Made by a program: the position numbers and the translations under genes
Shown: positions 1-11,812 of the stretch, piece after piece
Position numbering within the stretch: position 1 is the stretch's first letter
How the letters are laid out: each line of letters opens with the position of its first letter
Source: Dryococelus australis
Lineage: Eukaryota; Arthropoda; Insecta; Phasmatodea; Phasmatidae
Length of the DNA stretch: 64,000 nt
Assembly (NCBI GenBank): GCA_029891345.1
Contig: CM056997.1
Coordinates: 220,720,172 to 220,784,171, forward strand
Direction of reading: 5' to 3'
The notes under the pieces: model-generated
Told to the model about the DNA's origin: nothing
The model's database searches: none
What the model saw: only the letters and a program-made list of their open reading frames with translations

Positions 1-3000
1 TAGCTTGTTTCCTATGCCTTACATACAGTCGTTTCCAGGTCTTCTAGCTTGTTTCCTATGCCTTACATACAGTCGTTTCCAGGTCTTCTAGCTTGTTTCC
101 TATGCCTTACATACAGTCGTTTCCAGGTCTTCTGCTTGTTCCTATGCCTTACATACAGTCGTTTCCAGGTCTTCTAGCTTGTTTCCTATGCCTTACATAC
201 AGTCGTTTCCAGGTCTTCTAGCTTGTTTCCTATGCCTTACATACAGTCGTTTCCAGGTCTTCTAGCTTGTTTCCTATGCCTTACATACAGTCGTTTCCAG
301 GTCTTCTAGCTTGTTTCCTATGCCTTACATACAGTCGTTTCCAGGTCTTCTAGCTTGTTTCCTATGCCTTACATACAGTCGTTTCCAGGTCTTCTAGCTT
401 GTTTCCTATGCCTTACATACAGTCGTTTCCAGGTCTTCTAGGCTTGTTTCCTATGCCTTACATACAGTCGTTTCCAGGTCTTCTAGCTTGTTTCCTATGC
501 CTTACATACAGTCGTTTCCAGGTCTTCTAGCTTGTTTCCTATGCCTTACATACAGTCGTTTCCAGGTCTTCTAGCTTGTTTCCTATGCCTTACATACAGT
601 CGTTTCCAGGTCTTCTAGCTTGTTTCCTATGCCTTACATACAGTCGTTTCCAGGTCTTCTAGCTTGTTTCCTATGCCTTACATACAGTCGTTTCCAGGTC
701 TTCTAGCTTGTTTCCTATGCCTTACATACAGTCGTTTCCAGGTCTTCTAGCTTGTTTCCTATGCCTTACATACAGTCGTTTCCAGGTCTTCTAGCTTGTT
801 TCCTATGCCTTACATACAGTCGTTTCCAGGTCTTCTAGCTTGTTTCCTATGCCTTACATACAGTCGTTTCCAGGTCTTCTGCTTGTTTCCTATGCCTTAC
901 ATACAGTCGTTTCCAGGTCTTCTAGCTTGTTTCCTATGCCTTACATACAGTCGTTTCCAGGTCTTCTAGGCTTTTGTTTCCTATGGCCTTACATACAGTC
1001 GTTTCCAGGTCTTCTAGCTTGTTTCCTATGCCTTACATACAGTCGTTTCCAGGTCTTCTAGCTTGTTTCCTATGCCTTACATACAGTCGTTTCCAGGTCT
1101 TCTAGCTTGTTTCCTATGCCTTACATACAGTCGTTTCCAGGTCTTCTAGCTTGTTTCCTATGCCTTACATACAGTCGTTTCCAGGTCTTCTGCTTGTTTC
1201 CTATGCCTTACATACAGTCGTTTCCAGGTCTTCTAGCTTGTTTCCTATGCCTTACATACAGTCGTTTCCAGGTCTTCTAGCTTGTTTCCTATGCCTTACA
1301 TCACGAGTCGTTTCTATCCTACACGTCTTCCAGGTCTTCTGCTTGTTTCCTATGCTTACATACAGTCGTTTCCAGGTCTTCTAGCTTGTTTCCTATGCCT
1401 TACATACAGTCGTTTCCAGGTCTTCTAGCTTGTTTCCTATGCCTTACATACAGTCGTTTCCAGGTCTTCTAGCTTGTTTCCTATGCCTTACATACAGTCG
1501 TTTCCAGGTCTTCTAGCTTGTTTCCTATGCCTTACATACAGTCGTTTCCAGGTCTTCTAGCTTGTTTCCTATGCCTTACATACAGTCGTTTCCAGGTCTT
1601 CTGCTTGTTTCCTAATCGCTTACATACAGTCGTTTCCAGGTCTTCTAGCTTGTTTCCTATGCCTTACATACAGTCGTTTCCAGGTCTTCTAGCTTGTTTC
1701 CTATGCCTTACATACAGTCGTTTCCAGTCTTCTAGCTTGTTTCCTATGCCTTACATACAGTCGTTGTTCTCTGTTCTAGCTGTTTCTATGCCTTACATCT
1801 CGTTTCCAGGTTTCTGTGTTTCTATGCTCATACACTTCAGCGTGTTTCCTATGCTACATCAGTCGTTCAGTCTTTACTTTTCCTATCTTATACAGTGTTT
1901 CCGTTTCTTTGTTCTATGCCTAATCAGTCCATCTCTGCTGTTTCCTATGCCTTACATACAGTCGTTTCCAGGTCTTCTGCTTGTTTCCTATGCCTTACAT
2001 ACAGTCGTTTCCAGGTCTTCTGCTTGTTCCATGCCTTACATACAGTCGTTTCCAGGTCTTCTAGCTTGTTTCCTATGCCTTACATACAGTCGTTTCCAGG
2101 TCTTCTGCTTGTTCCTAGCTAATACAGTCGTTTCCAGTCTTCTGCTTGTTTCCTATGCCTACATCAGTCTTTCCAGTCTTCTAGCTTGTTTCCTATGCCT
2201 TACATACAGTCGTTTCCAGTCTTCGCTTGTTTCCTATGCCTTACATACAGCGTTCCAGGTCTTCTAGCTTGTTTCCTATGCCTTACTACAGTCGTTTCCA
2301 GTCTTCTGCTTGTTTCCTATGCCTTACATACAGTCGTTTCCAGGTCTTCTAGCTTGTTTCCTATCCTTACATACAGTCGTTTCCAGTCTTCTAGCTTGTT
2401 TCCTATGCCTTACATACATGTTTCCAGGTCTTCTGCTTGTTCCTATGCCTTACATACAGTCGTTTCCAGTCTTCTAGTGTTTCCTATGCCTTACATACAG
2501 TCGTTTCCAGGTTCTTCTACTGTTTCTATGCCTTACATACAGTCGTTTCAGTCTTCTGCTTGTTTCCTATGCCTTACATACAGTCGTTTCCAGGTCTTCT
2601 GGCTTGTTCTATGCCTTACATACAGTCGTTTCCAGGTCTTCACTATCATCTTCAGTCTTCTGTTGTTTCCTATGCCTTACATACAGTCGTTTCCAGGTCT
2701 TCTAGCTTGTTTCTATGCCTTACATACAGTCGTTTCAGGTCTTCTGCTTGTTCCTATGCTTACATACAGTCGTTTCCAGTCTTCTGCTTGTTTCCTATGC
2801 CTTACATACGTCGTTTCCAGTTTCTAGCTTGTTTCCTATGCCTTACATACAGTCGTTTCCAGTCTTCTGCTTGTTTCTATGCCTTACATACAGTCGTTTC
2901 AGTCTTTCTTGTTTCTATGCTTACATACAGTCGTTTCCAGTCTTCTGCTTGTTTCCTATGCTTACATACAGTCGTTTCCAGTTTCTAGCTTGTTTCCTAT

Positions 3001-3556
3001 GCTTACATACAGTCGTTCAGGTCTTCTTTGTTTCATGCTTACATACAGTCGTTTCAGGTTTCTGCTTGTTTCCTATGCTTAATACATCGTTTCCAGTCTT
3101 CTAGTTGTTTCCTATGCCTTACATACAGTCGTTTCAGGTCTTCAGTTGTTTCTAGCCTTACATACAGTCGTTTCCGGTCTTTGCTTGTTTCCTATGCCTT
3201 ACATCAGTCGTTTCCAGTTTCTAGTTTTCCTATCTTACAACTCTTTCAGTCTTCGTTTTTCCTATGCTTAATACATCGTTTCCAGTCTTCTATTGTTTCC
3301 TATGCCTTACAACATCGTTTCCAGGTCTTCTGCTTGTTTCTTGCTTCATCACTTTCAGGCTTCTTGTCTAGCTACTACGGTTGTTTCGTTGTTCCTATTT
3401 ACATACAGTCGTTTCCAGGTCTTCTAGCTGTTTCTATGCCTACATACACTTTCAGCTTCTGCTTGTTGCTTACATACAGTGTCTTCTAGCTTGTTTCCTA
3501 TGCCTTACATACAGTCGTTTCCAGGTCTTCTGGCTTGTTTCCTATGCTCCTTGCGT
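1..3556. repeat. 44-bp minisatellite array, about 80 copies
   Basis: A head-to-tail array with a 44-bp unit containing TTTCCTATGCCTTACATACA followed by GTCGTTTCCAGGTCTTC. Copies from 1 to about 1290 are almost identical, apart from variants such as loss of one A before GCTTG (near 132, 881 and 1191). From about 1300 rightward the units decay, mostly by one-base deletions in doublets (GG to G, CC to C, TTT to TT), until the array dissolves near 3550. Because 44 is not a multiple of 3, long open frames cycle through all three frames. The apparent reading frames here are by-products of the repeat, not genes. Confidence 0.97.
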
Positions 3557-6129
3557 TTACATATAGACCTTTAAACATAGGACCACTTTCTGAGTTAAAC
3601 AGCTCATCGTCTAAACTACCAATTTTGATTTCGGTTATATTTTGTTTGGCTATTTTGAAAAATTGACTAGTCTTACAAAATGGAAAATGTTCTAATTAAA
3701 ATTATATATTAAATTACAATATCTACTATTAAATTTTAGCTATATATAAAAGAAATCATAGAAAAACAGAAAACTCACTGAACTGTAATATCATTACATT
3801 ACAGAAGGACCCTCCTGCGAGTGAAGTGAGTTAGTAGGCATGTGAAATAATGGGAGAGCAAATTAAATCAGACATGTGTAAAAAGTAATATTGAAGAAAA
3901 AAAACGAATTTACAGTCTATCCAACCGAGTTATATAAACGAATGAAGTCCTTGCTGAAAAGAACATAATAGTCATTGAAAATACAAATACCTACATTGTT
4001 GATAGAAGAAATATATTATATTGATTATTACATTATCTTTTTGTAAATATGTCTCGCTGAAAAAGATAAAGAACACTGGCAAGAAAATTTTACAATATTG
4101 GAACTTGTAGTTGGTAGCTCTTTCGACATATACTTCAAGAAATCTTGACTCGTGTGAGCAGTTGGCAGGTATGAGCAGCAAGTGTTAAAACCGATTCTTC
4201 TAACATCGTTGGTTAAAACAGATGGTTTAATTTATTTCCGATTCGATTCTGTTTTAACTGTCTAGCCAATAACGGTAATATAAAAATGAAAATTTATTTG
4301 AATTAATTTATATCATGTAAATAAACTACTTATCGTTTTATGAATATTTTACAACGGAATTGAAAATGAAAATATAGTTATATTAATTAAATTTTAGAGA
4401 CTGAAGTACAATAATTTATATAAATCCACTGGTGGTGTTGTGAGCATAGCATTCTCGTACGGCCATGCATTGTCGTTAATGAGAGTTAGTTATGTGCTTT
4501 AACAACGATATGGCGTTGTGTAATGCAACATAACAGCTTACAGTGGCCGTTTATTTTTGGACGTAATTTTACATACTTTAGATGTGAATATTGAATACGT
4601 TTCTATTGGCATGGGTGGAATAGAACAGTCAACATGTTGAGCAGAAACTGTTGACGTGTAGTAGTGCCAACCCGTGAATATAATTACTTTTGTTTTGACA
4701 TTGGCACATCTGCACTGGACAAAAAAAAAGCGTTCCGCTGCTTTGCCCTGAGTGACGTCTCTGTCCTTGCTTACGCTCTTTGGTTTACACCATGGAGAAT
4801 AGATTAGTTGAGTTGTTTACATCGTGAATGAAGGCATCGCTTCCTCTTCTCTGCAACACATGTTTTTCAGAGGAATGTACATGGCAATTATGCACCAACA
4901 CACGCCAAACACGTTTAAATTCAAATATTTCTGCTCATAACTTGTTTATTCAAATTTGCTTTTGTTAGGTATATGTTTATACTCACGCACGTTAAACACA
5001 TTACTTGGTACGTGTGTTAACGATCATGTAAACTGTTCGATGCTTAAACTCAGCTATTATTTGTATTTACATATTCTTACACATTTCCAATTTATTATTA
5101 AAGAAAGTACAAACTCATTGTTGCAGACATCCTATGCCACTATATTAAAAGTAAATTCGAAAACACTTCCGTGGTTCTAATTTTATTTATCACATTGCAG
5201 ACAATAAATCTTGGAGCAAAATAAAAAATAGTCGTAATGGAAAAAAAAATATTTATGATCAGAAATGAAACAAATTACACAGCAACGCTATAATAACAAG
5301 AAGACATTGCAACATCATAAACACTAAATAACACGGCAATATTAAAAATAACACGAAGGTATTAACCTGTCATACATAGGATACAACACATAGGAAGAGG
5401 TAAGATAATTCGAGGAATTTCGAAATAAATAAATTTCAAATTTCCAAAATGTTTCTCCTTTTCGCCGAGAAGGTTATCCAGTGGATTACCTATCCAAACT
5501 AGTGAGTATTAAATATTATAGACCAGTAGGCTTGCGTGTTTTAGAATCACAGTTATCGTTACTTGTGTAGAAGGCTGTGAGTGTAGGGCAAAGCTGAGGA
5601 TAATTAACATCTAATCACAGCAATCTTCGCAGTGTTAGGTTCCCCATACCACAAGCTATAGCAAAAAATAGCTCCATTTTGGTATTTTGTAGTATACTGC
5701 ACACAGCGGAGGTACAAGATTGCCTTCTTTATTTACTTATATTACCACACAACAAACACATACTATATTGCTTCACAAATAGTATAGAATAAATAGCTTA
5801 AAGTCAGATAAATACAAAATATATAAAATAAAACAATAATGTTAACAGACCTGCGACATGTTACAAGTAAATTATTATAATGCAAGGACAATATACACCA
5901 AACATGATCCCTTACGGTTTAGGTTAATTTCTCCACATTCCTTTCTTTTCCGATTTTGCTTCTGTGCCTTTTTTTCCCTTGCATTTCTTACCATTCTTCA
6001 AGGTAGAAGAGCTTTTTTTTTTTTTACTGGTTGGCCTATTTAGCTATGCAATGTTTCGTAATGCATTTTCTGTGCTCCTATTAAATCTATCACAAATCAG
6101 GTTTCTTAATAAAAACTGATTAATGATTA
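3557..6129. other. No gene seen; AT-rich single-copy-looking sequence
   Basis: I find no protein-coding frame with recognisable motifs. Open frames (for example 3972-4181 minus and 4956-5180 plus) are short, low-complexity and resemble no family I know. Several A-rich and T-rich tracts are present (for example T-tract 6011-6024). Confidence 0.6.
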
Positions 6130-6790
6130 GCAGCGTGCGAAATATTTCTAGAAGAAACTAAATTTGTGCAATAAACTTCCTCTTTCAAAAATGACTTGAG
6201 ATAGCAGCTTGACTGTGTGAAAAACCAAATAAGGTCGCACAGTCTGATATTTACTCTCCAAAAATCATTCGCTAGTTAACAAAACATCTCTATTCAAGTA
6301 TGCAGTACCTTATGTCATTTGTATAGGGAAAAAAATATGTTTCTGTCCTGTGTCACTGAACTATGGCATCACAAATTCGGAGAACTACTTTTCGAAAACC
6401 ATACGCCTCCTCACTGAATCCATTAATTCTTAATACAAAACGGTTAATGTGTAACACAATATGTTAGTTCAATTATGCAAAACTTACAAGAATATAATAT
6501 ATTTGTGCATTATACTCGCCCTTTCAAAAATGACACCGATTTCAGTGATCTATTGACTGAATACCAAACGGGTCGCAATGAATCTGATATACATCTGCAA
6601 AGCGCATTCATTAGTTAACAAAATATCTCTTCAAGTATGCAGTACGTTTTGTCTTTTTCAAGGAAAAAAATATTTTCTGTCCAGAGTCACTTAATATGGC
6701 ACCATTCCAAGTTCGGGGAACTACTGTGTAACGAACTCTTAGCCAAAATGTATGAAATATATAGAGCAGGGTACATACTCGACTGTAGTC
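6130..6790. repeat. Diverged ~340-bp tandem duplication
   Basis: Two segments align over their length with an offset of about 330-340 bases. Shared landmarks are CTTTCAAAAATGAC (6182 and 6511), TAGTTAACAAAA (6273 and 6613) and CAAGTATGCAGTAC (6295 and 6632). There are many substitutions and small indels, so the duplication is old. No coding function is visible. Confidence 0.75.
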
Positions 6791-6799
6791 ATGTTATAC

Positions 6800-7200
6800 A
6801 TTCGGTTTTTAAGTGTACTTGTTTAAATGTAACAAAAATCTTAACACAGAAACAAATTTTTACAAAAAATTAAGAAAAGAATGCGTACTCACAGTATACA
6901 CTAGGTTTTCAAATTAACTTGTGGAAGTGTAACATAAAATGTTAGCACAAGTGTGCAGCTTTTTTTTCAGTGTAGCCTTTGGTTTTTAAGTGTACTTCCG
7001 AAAATGTAACAAGACCTTAGCACAAGTATGCGAAATGGGGAAAAAAAGTCCAGGAGTCAGCATACTTGACTAGTGAAGGTAGTATACACTAGGTTTTGAA
7101 GTTTGCTTGTGTATAACAACGTTTAAAAAAATCAGGATGTATGCATTCTTGACTAGTGACTAGTGTACACTTGGTTTACAAGTGTACTTGGGAAATTTAT
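6800..7200. repeat. Degenerate ~80-110-bp tandem repeats
   Basis: A motif of the form GGTTTTTAAGTGTACTTG followed by AATGTAACA recurs near 6805, 6902, 6981, 7091 and 7171. CTTAGCACAAGTATGCG-like text occurs in several units. The spacing is irregular and copies are strongly diverged. Confidence 0.6.
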
Positions 7201-7273
7201 CTGAGATTCGAATGTAACTTGACTGGTGTCGTGTGAGGGAGTTGGTTGGTTCAGTAATGTTTGAGACGCCATC

Positions 7274-7275
<2 letters not shown>

Positions 7276-7331
<56 letters not shown>

Positions 7332-7361
7332 CGTGTGTGTGTATGCATGTGTGTGTGTGTT
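7276..7361. repeat. Compound AT/GT microsatellite
   Basis: A run of about 25 AT dinucleotides is followed directly by a GT-rich run with GC and ATGC interruptions. Reading frames of alternating Tyr/Ile or His/Thr across it are artefacts. Confidence 0.97.
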
Positions 7362-7439
7362 TAAAGCACAGAAATCACTGAGAAAGTGAATACTGCAATG
7401 TTTCTTTGCTATGATTAGGCAAGGAGCTGCATATTGACG

Positions 7440-7620
7440 TGTGCAAGACTCTATTATTTTTTAGTCTAATATCTGCTGAATTTGTTCCTTTATTTCCTCG
7501 CGTCTTTTTGGAGCTATTCTATATGGGTTGCGGTGTTTTGGTTTATCTGTACTAGGTATTAATATTATATTTTCCATTTCTGTAAGTTCAGGTAACTTAT
7601 AATAATCTACCCTCAAGTTG
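7440..7620 (-). pseudogene. Start of Gypsy-type reverse transcriptase
   Basis: The minus strand encodes KPKHRNPYRIAPKRREEIK followed by QIQQILD, the typical lead-in to the Gypsy RT domain (PYR-x-x-P-x-x-x-x-x-I-x-x-x-I-x-x-L-L). The frame then ends in stops and the fingers/palm domain with its YxDD motif is not found downstream. It is a truncated remnant. Confidence 0.6.
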
Positions 7621-7699
7621 TTTCAATAGCTTTCGAATTTGTCATTTATGTTCTCGTGATAAATCTGTATTTATATTATACATTGGTACATTTTTTCTT

Positions 7700-8230
7700 C
7701 TGTTTCAAAATTTACTCGTTTCTGAATTGCATGAAGTGTGAATTTGTTGCGTAGGGTGTCTGATTCATCGAAATGGGTACAGCGATAATTTGGCCGTGTT
7801 TATATCTAAATGCGACAAAGTTTTCATGTAAGCGCTGTATTAGCTGATGACAACTAATGAAATCACACCCTAATATTGTCAGTTTGTAAATTTTCTATGA
7901 CTAAGAAGTCGTGTTTAAATATGTAGCATGAAATTTTAAATGTCGTTGTTGTGTAAAATATTTGGAAGGGTAATTCTTTAGTGGCTGCCATAATATTTAT
8001 ATTGTGGTCATTAGGTTTCAATTTCTGCTATGTACCTACTATTTTTTCCACTATACATGATTTACTGCATCCTGCATCTATAAGTGTCAGAAAGTTTAGT
8101 TTTTTGCTTTGAACAGTGATTTTTGGTGTAGGCAAAATGTCATCTGTAAGTGCAATAATATTGATACTATCTACATGTTTTAATGCAGATGGGTTCTTAC
8201 TGGTCTGTTTTAAATTATATGTTACATCTT
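7700..8230 (-). pseudogene. Retroviral-type aspartic protease remnant
   Basis: The minus-strand translation includes FLTLIDAGCSKSCIVEKIV, which matches the active-site loop of retropepsin-like proteases (hydrophobic-hydrophobic-D-T/S-G). Here the middle residue is Ala (D-A-G), which would remove the catalytic Thr/Ser. About 60 residues later comes a hydrophobic stretch (FLVIENLQTDNI), followed by a frame change that separates it from the expected LGCDF-type flap-side motif. A stop (TAG) interrupts the frame soon after the active site. Confidence 0.6.
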
Positions 8231-8720
8231 GTTTGTTTTCAAATTTGGCATTGCGTTTGTGATTTTGTCGTCAAGGGTTCCCCTTTTTGTTTCAGCCCTC
8301 CTCCTGATGCCTTGAGTTGCCTATTTTCTTTTAAATAGTTTGAAGCATTCTGAAATATCAGTGTGCCATATAATGTTTCTGTTAGGGAACACGGAACTGT
8401 TTGTGGCATGATGACATTCGTAGAAACACAGTGTACATATCATTGCATATTGGGATTTGAATCTTAATTTAATTTCTTTTTCTCTCTTATCTTTGTTGCC
8501 GTGTACTGAATCTGTGCAGTTTTTAATTGAGTAATTTTCCTTTTTTTTTTCTCTCTGTAGATGAGGATTTTGATGTGGTTTTCCTTACATGCCTTCTTAA
8601 CAGTTCATATTTGTGTCCTATTTTGACTATTTTTAGTTTCCCGTCTGTGTAGTATACTTTGTGTTTACTAGTATAGTTGCTGTAACAGGATTTTTTGCGA
8701 CAATATAGAAATTGTTTTGC
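8230..8720 (-). pseudogene. Gag nucleocapsid remnant of the Gypsy-type fragment
   Basis: The minus-strand frame is rich in Lys/Arg (for example KIGHKYELLRRHVRKTTSK) and then shows CTLCFYECHHATNS. This fits a retroviral zinc knuckle C-x2-C-x4-H-x4-C in which the last Cys has become Ser. A further basic stretch leads into the protease frame. The call rests on position and this one broken knuckle, so it is tentative. Confidence 0.45.
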
Positions 8721-9065
8721 TTAATTAATGTTGTGGATGTACTACTGAGTAAGTGTTATGATTGGGCCTACAATTTCTGCGTATGTAGGTTGGTCGCCTC
8801 CTTTTAATTAAAATTTGTGTTGACAGAGTGTACGAGATGTTTCTACATCCAGTGAAACAAGTGTTTTGAATATGTTGAGTTTTTGAATTGTGTTCGATTT
8901 TGGGGGGTGTGGGGGTGGATACTGTAGATGTGGTATTCCATGCCCTTGTATCGTGTAAGTGTTGTTAAATGGAAATGGTGGTACATTAAAAAAGGATGGA
9001 ATATCCCTTTCTGCATTGTGTGTGTTTATTGGCCTACAACATTGCCCTTGCTGTGTCCTGTAACA
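8721..9065. other. No gene seen
   Basis: AT/GT-rich sequence with a G-run near 8901-8917 (GGGGGGTGTGGGGGTGG). No coding motif is recognised. Confidence 0.5.
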
Positions 9066-9515
9066 GTTTTTGTAGCCTTGTTGGTACGGGTAATGGACGC
9101 ATGCATGTGTCCTGTGGATATAAGCTTTGTTTTTGTAGCCTTGTTGGTACGGGTAATGGACGTATGCATGTGTCCTGTGGATATAAGCTTTGTTTTTGTA
9201 GCCTTGTTGGTACGGGTAATGGACGTATGCATGTGTCCTGTGGATATAAGCTTTGTTTTCGTAGCCTTGTTGGTACGGGTAATGGACGTATGCATGTGTC
9301 CTGTGGATTTAAGCTTTGTTTTTGTAGCCTTGTTGGTACGGGTAATGGACGCATGCATGTGTCCTGTGGATATAAGCTTTGTTTTTGTAGCCTTGTTGGT
9401 ACGGGTAATGGACGCATGCATGTGTCCTGTGGATATAAGCTTTGTTTTTGTAGCCTTGTTGGTACGGGTAATGGACGCATGCATGTGTCCTGTGGATATT
9501 AGCTTTGTTTTTGTA
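9066..9515. repeat. 63-bp minisatellite, seven copies
   Basis: Units begin near 9068, 9131, 9194, 9257, 9320, 9383 and 9446 with TTTTTGTAGCCTTGTTGGTA and end GTGGATATAAGCTTTG. Copies differ by only a few substitutions (GCATGC versus GTATGC; one ATTTAAGC). As 63 is a multiple of 3, several frames stay open on both strands. The plus frame 8928-9563 repeats a hydrophobic 21-residue unit (VALLVRVMDACMCPVDISFV). I see no start context, domain or codon pattern that makes it a real gene, and regard it as an open-by-periodicity artefact unless expression is shown. Confidence 0.95.
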
Positions 9516-9924
9516 GTGTATAGTTTCTTTGAACATTACACTTATTTTCTTGGCGATTTTTAAATACGTTTTAATTTCTCTGTGGTTTTGTGTTGTCTGT
9601 CTGACTTTTAGTTTCTTTCAGTGTTCGCCTGTTGCTTTCCTCCTTAATTGTTTGTATACCTTTGTGTATGACAGGGAAAATGGTTGTTGCCTTGTTTTCT
9701 TATTGTGGTTGAATTTCAAGAACCCGGATTTAATCTGTTTGATATTGTTTTGCATGGCTACTAATTATGGATTCTCCATGACAATAAATTTATCCACCAC
9801 TGATGGCAAGAGTTGGTTTTACTTTCTGAACTAAATTTAATATTTCTTACATGTATAAAATTACTGATTCTTCCAGCTCCTGTCTTTTTGAATACAGCTG
9901 TTTTTGTACTGTACTTTAAACTGC
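9516..9924. other. No gene seen
   Basis: T-rich sequence. The open frame 9529-9834 (plus) is hydrophobic and low-complexity with no recognised motif. Confidence 0.45.
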
Positions 9925-10150
9925 ACCTGTTGAATGAATGAAGAGATTTTGGCGGCTCTCAATAGCGTGGTCTTCAGGAACGTTGAGGGTAATCGAGATG
10001 ATTATGGAGATCCCCGAGAGTACCGCCAACCAACGGCATCGTCCGGCACGATTCCCACATGCGAAAATCCGATGGCCCGGCCAGGGATTGAGCCCGGTTC
10101 GCCTTGGTGGGAGGCAAGCGTGCTTACCGCTCGGCCACCGCAGCCCCTTG
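9925..10150 (-). mobile_element. tRNA-derived SINE
   Basis: On the minus strand the element begins with a tRNA-like head: an A-box-like TGGCCGAGCGGTAA (10124-10137) and a B-box-like GGGCTCAATCC (10084-10094) about 30 bases further on. This is the internal Pol III promoter layout of Ser/Leu-type tRNAs. A tRNA-unrelated body of about 130 bases follows, ending near ATTCATTCAACAG at 9925. The head carries no intact cloverleaf that I can fold by eye, so it is a SINE rather than a tRNA gene. Short open frames overlapping it on both strands are not genes. Confidence 0.75.
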
Positions 10151-11684
10151 CATCTGTTGAAAATATTTGTGTTATCTGCTGCAGTATAATTCCACATAAC
10201 TTATTGTTCTTGAGATGTTACAATTATATTATGATATACTCTTATTGCTGGTCTCCCTAAGTAGAACTGTGACCTCTTTATTTTACTAGTTTCATCCGAA
10301 CCATAAACTTCCCTACATTTTTCAAAATTTTCAAAAAATTCTATTACATCCTGCTCTGAGCTCCCATGAAATGGTTTTATATTAACTGACTGTTACAATA
10401 CAAAATGAATAAGGTGTATATTCGCCATTACTTCCGTATTGTTTTTGTGGTTATGTTGTATAGGGTTTTCACTAGGGTGTAATTAATTATTTTTGAGTAC
10501 TATCTTTTGAAAGGGTGATATATAAATTTTGATTAGTGTTACTACTTCTCTGGGAGCGTAGCACTAAATACTCATGTTCGTCTTCATTTACTGTAGCCTG
10601 AAATGTTAATATAGACAGCGAATTTTGTAAATAGCCTCTTGTTAATGGTCTGTAGTTTGTGTAATTTCTTGTAGTTCTTCCTGACTAGTGCTCTGGTTAC
10701 TTAACTTAAAAGCTTACTGTGTGCGCTGATTGTTTTATGCGTGTCACGGACTGGCAGATAGAGGGTCGATGAAGTTTTTAAATTATCCAGTTAAATTAAT
10801 TGTGTCCTTCCTCGTTGAACTTGCACATGTTTACTAATTTAATTAATTATTTTGAAATGTTTTTTCATGTATCCTGTCTAATTATAATGCACATATAAGT
10901 TAACAAGGGGAGAGGGTAAAGTGTTTAAACATAAAAGTATAACAACAAAGCACTACCGATTACAGCTAATGCCTCTAAACTAAAAAAAAAACCAAAGCCC
11001 CAATGATATGGGTTTTGAGAGCAAGGTGTTAGGTGATGTAATTACGGTCGGATTGGCGTGCGGTACAGGTGGCTGGGTAATTTACTGAAATGAGGGGGCG
11101 GGGGTGGCTGGTAGTGCGGCTGCTCCAAGGTAGCTAGAGGGAAGGGAGCAACCAAGCTTCCACCACTGTTATACATCCCTTAGGTAAGGTGTAATTCAAT
11201 AGGTTCAAGTAGGGAAGATCAGGAAAGGGAAGTGAAGGGACCATTAAATAATATTCTACTAACAAGTCTAGAGTATCTTTACTGAGACTAATTAACAATA
11301 TACCTACATTGTGATGGGACTAGAAGGGTTAGGGGTCGAGGTAGGGTTATGGACACACAAGTAAGGGAGGACAAGTGTAAGATGCTCCGGAAATGCTCTT
11401 CACCCTAACGTGAAGAGACTCGGTGACCCCTGTTCAGGTAGGACCGACGTCCACTGACACACCGCACCTTAGCTGTCGTGTCATCACACTTCCCGTTCAC
11501 GCCCACCTTCACACATATCCTCGAATCCCATTGGCTCTTACTTGTAGCCTGGGTGGAGTTAGTGATGTAAAAGTTGATGAAAATGCAACAACCCCACTGT
11601 GTCAGCCAAACCTAATTCTCCGAACTTCTGCAGATTCCTGATCTTTCCGTTACTGCGGCACCATCCCCGTTCTTTTCTATTGTT
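10151..11684. other. No gene seen
   Basis: Mixed-composition sequence with a G-rich patch (11090-11160). Short open frames (for example 11423-11641 plus) have no recognisable motif. Confidence 0.5.
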
Positions 11685-11812
11685 GTTTTAATAACAACCG
11701 GCCTCACTTCTTGTGTTGTAATAACAACCGGCCTCACTTCTTGTGTTGTAATAACAACCGGCCTCACTTCTTGTGTTTTAATAACAACCGGCCTCACTTC
11801 TTGTGTTGTAAT
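11685..11812. repeat. 30-bp tandem repeat, four copies
   Basis: Four near-identical units of AATAACAACCGGCCTCACTT plus CTTGTGTTGT, differing only at TTGT/TTTT. On the minus strand an open frame (11612-11905) reads through them as a 10-residue repeat containing TQEVRPVVI. The frame is short and has no known domain, so I call the repeat but not a gene. Confidence 0.92.

Larger units (their letters stand above)
7440..8720 (-). mobile_element. Decayed Ty3/Gypsy-type retrotransposon fragment
   Basis: Read on the minus strand, the order is basic/Cys-rich gag end, aspartic protease, start of reverse transcriptase, the canonical Gypsy order. Numerous stops and frame changes interrupt it. No LTR is recognisable at either side. 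The left end meets a microsatellite region, so most of RT, RNase H and integrase is absent. It differs in sequence from the larger Gypsy element at 29-36 kb. Confidence 0.7.

Noticed and set aside
1-3556. CRISPR-like array
   Set aside because: Units are contiguous with no unique spacers and the context is eukaryotic, so this is a minisatellite.
840-3566. Many long plus-strand open frames (up to about 250 codons)
   Set aside because: They are read-throughs of the 44-bp minisatellite, whose period rotates through all frames. The peptide repeats mirror the DNA repeat and no start or domain supports a gene.
7160-7348. Minus frame with alternating Tyr/Ile
   Set aside because: Translation of an AT microsatellite.
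9026-9484. Minus frames over the 63-bp repeat
   Set aside because: Open only because the period is a multiple of three; no motif in either frame.
10084-10137. Functional tRNA gene
   Set aside because: A and B boxes are present, but no convincing acceptor stem or anticodon loop; it continues into a SINE body.
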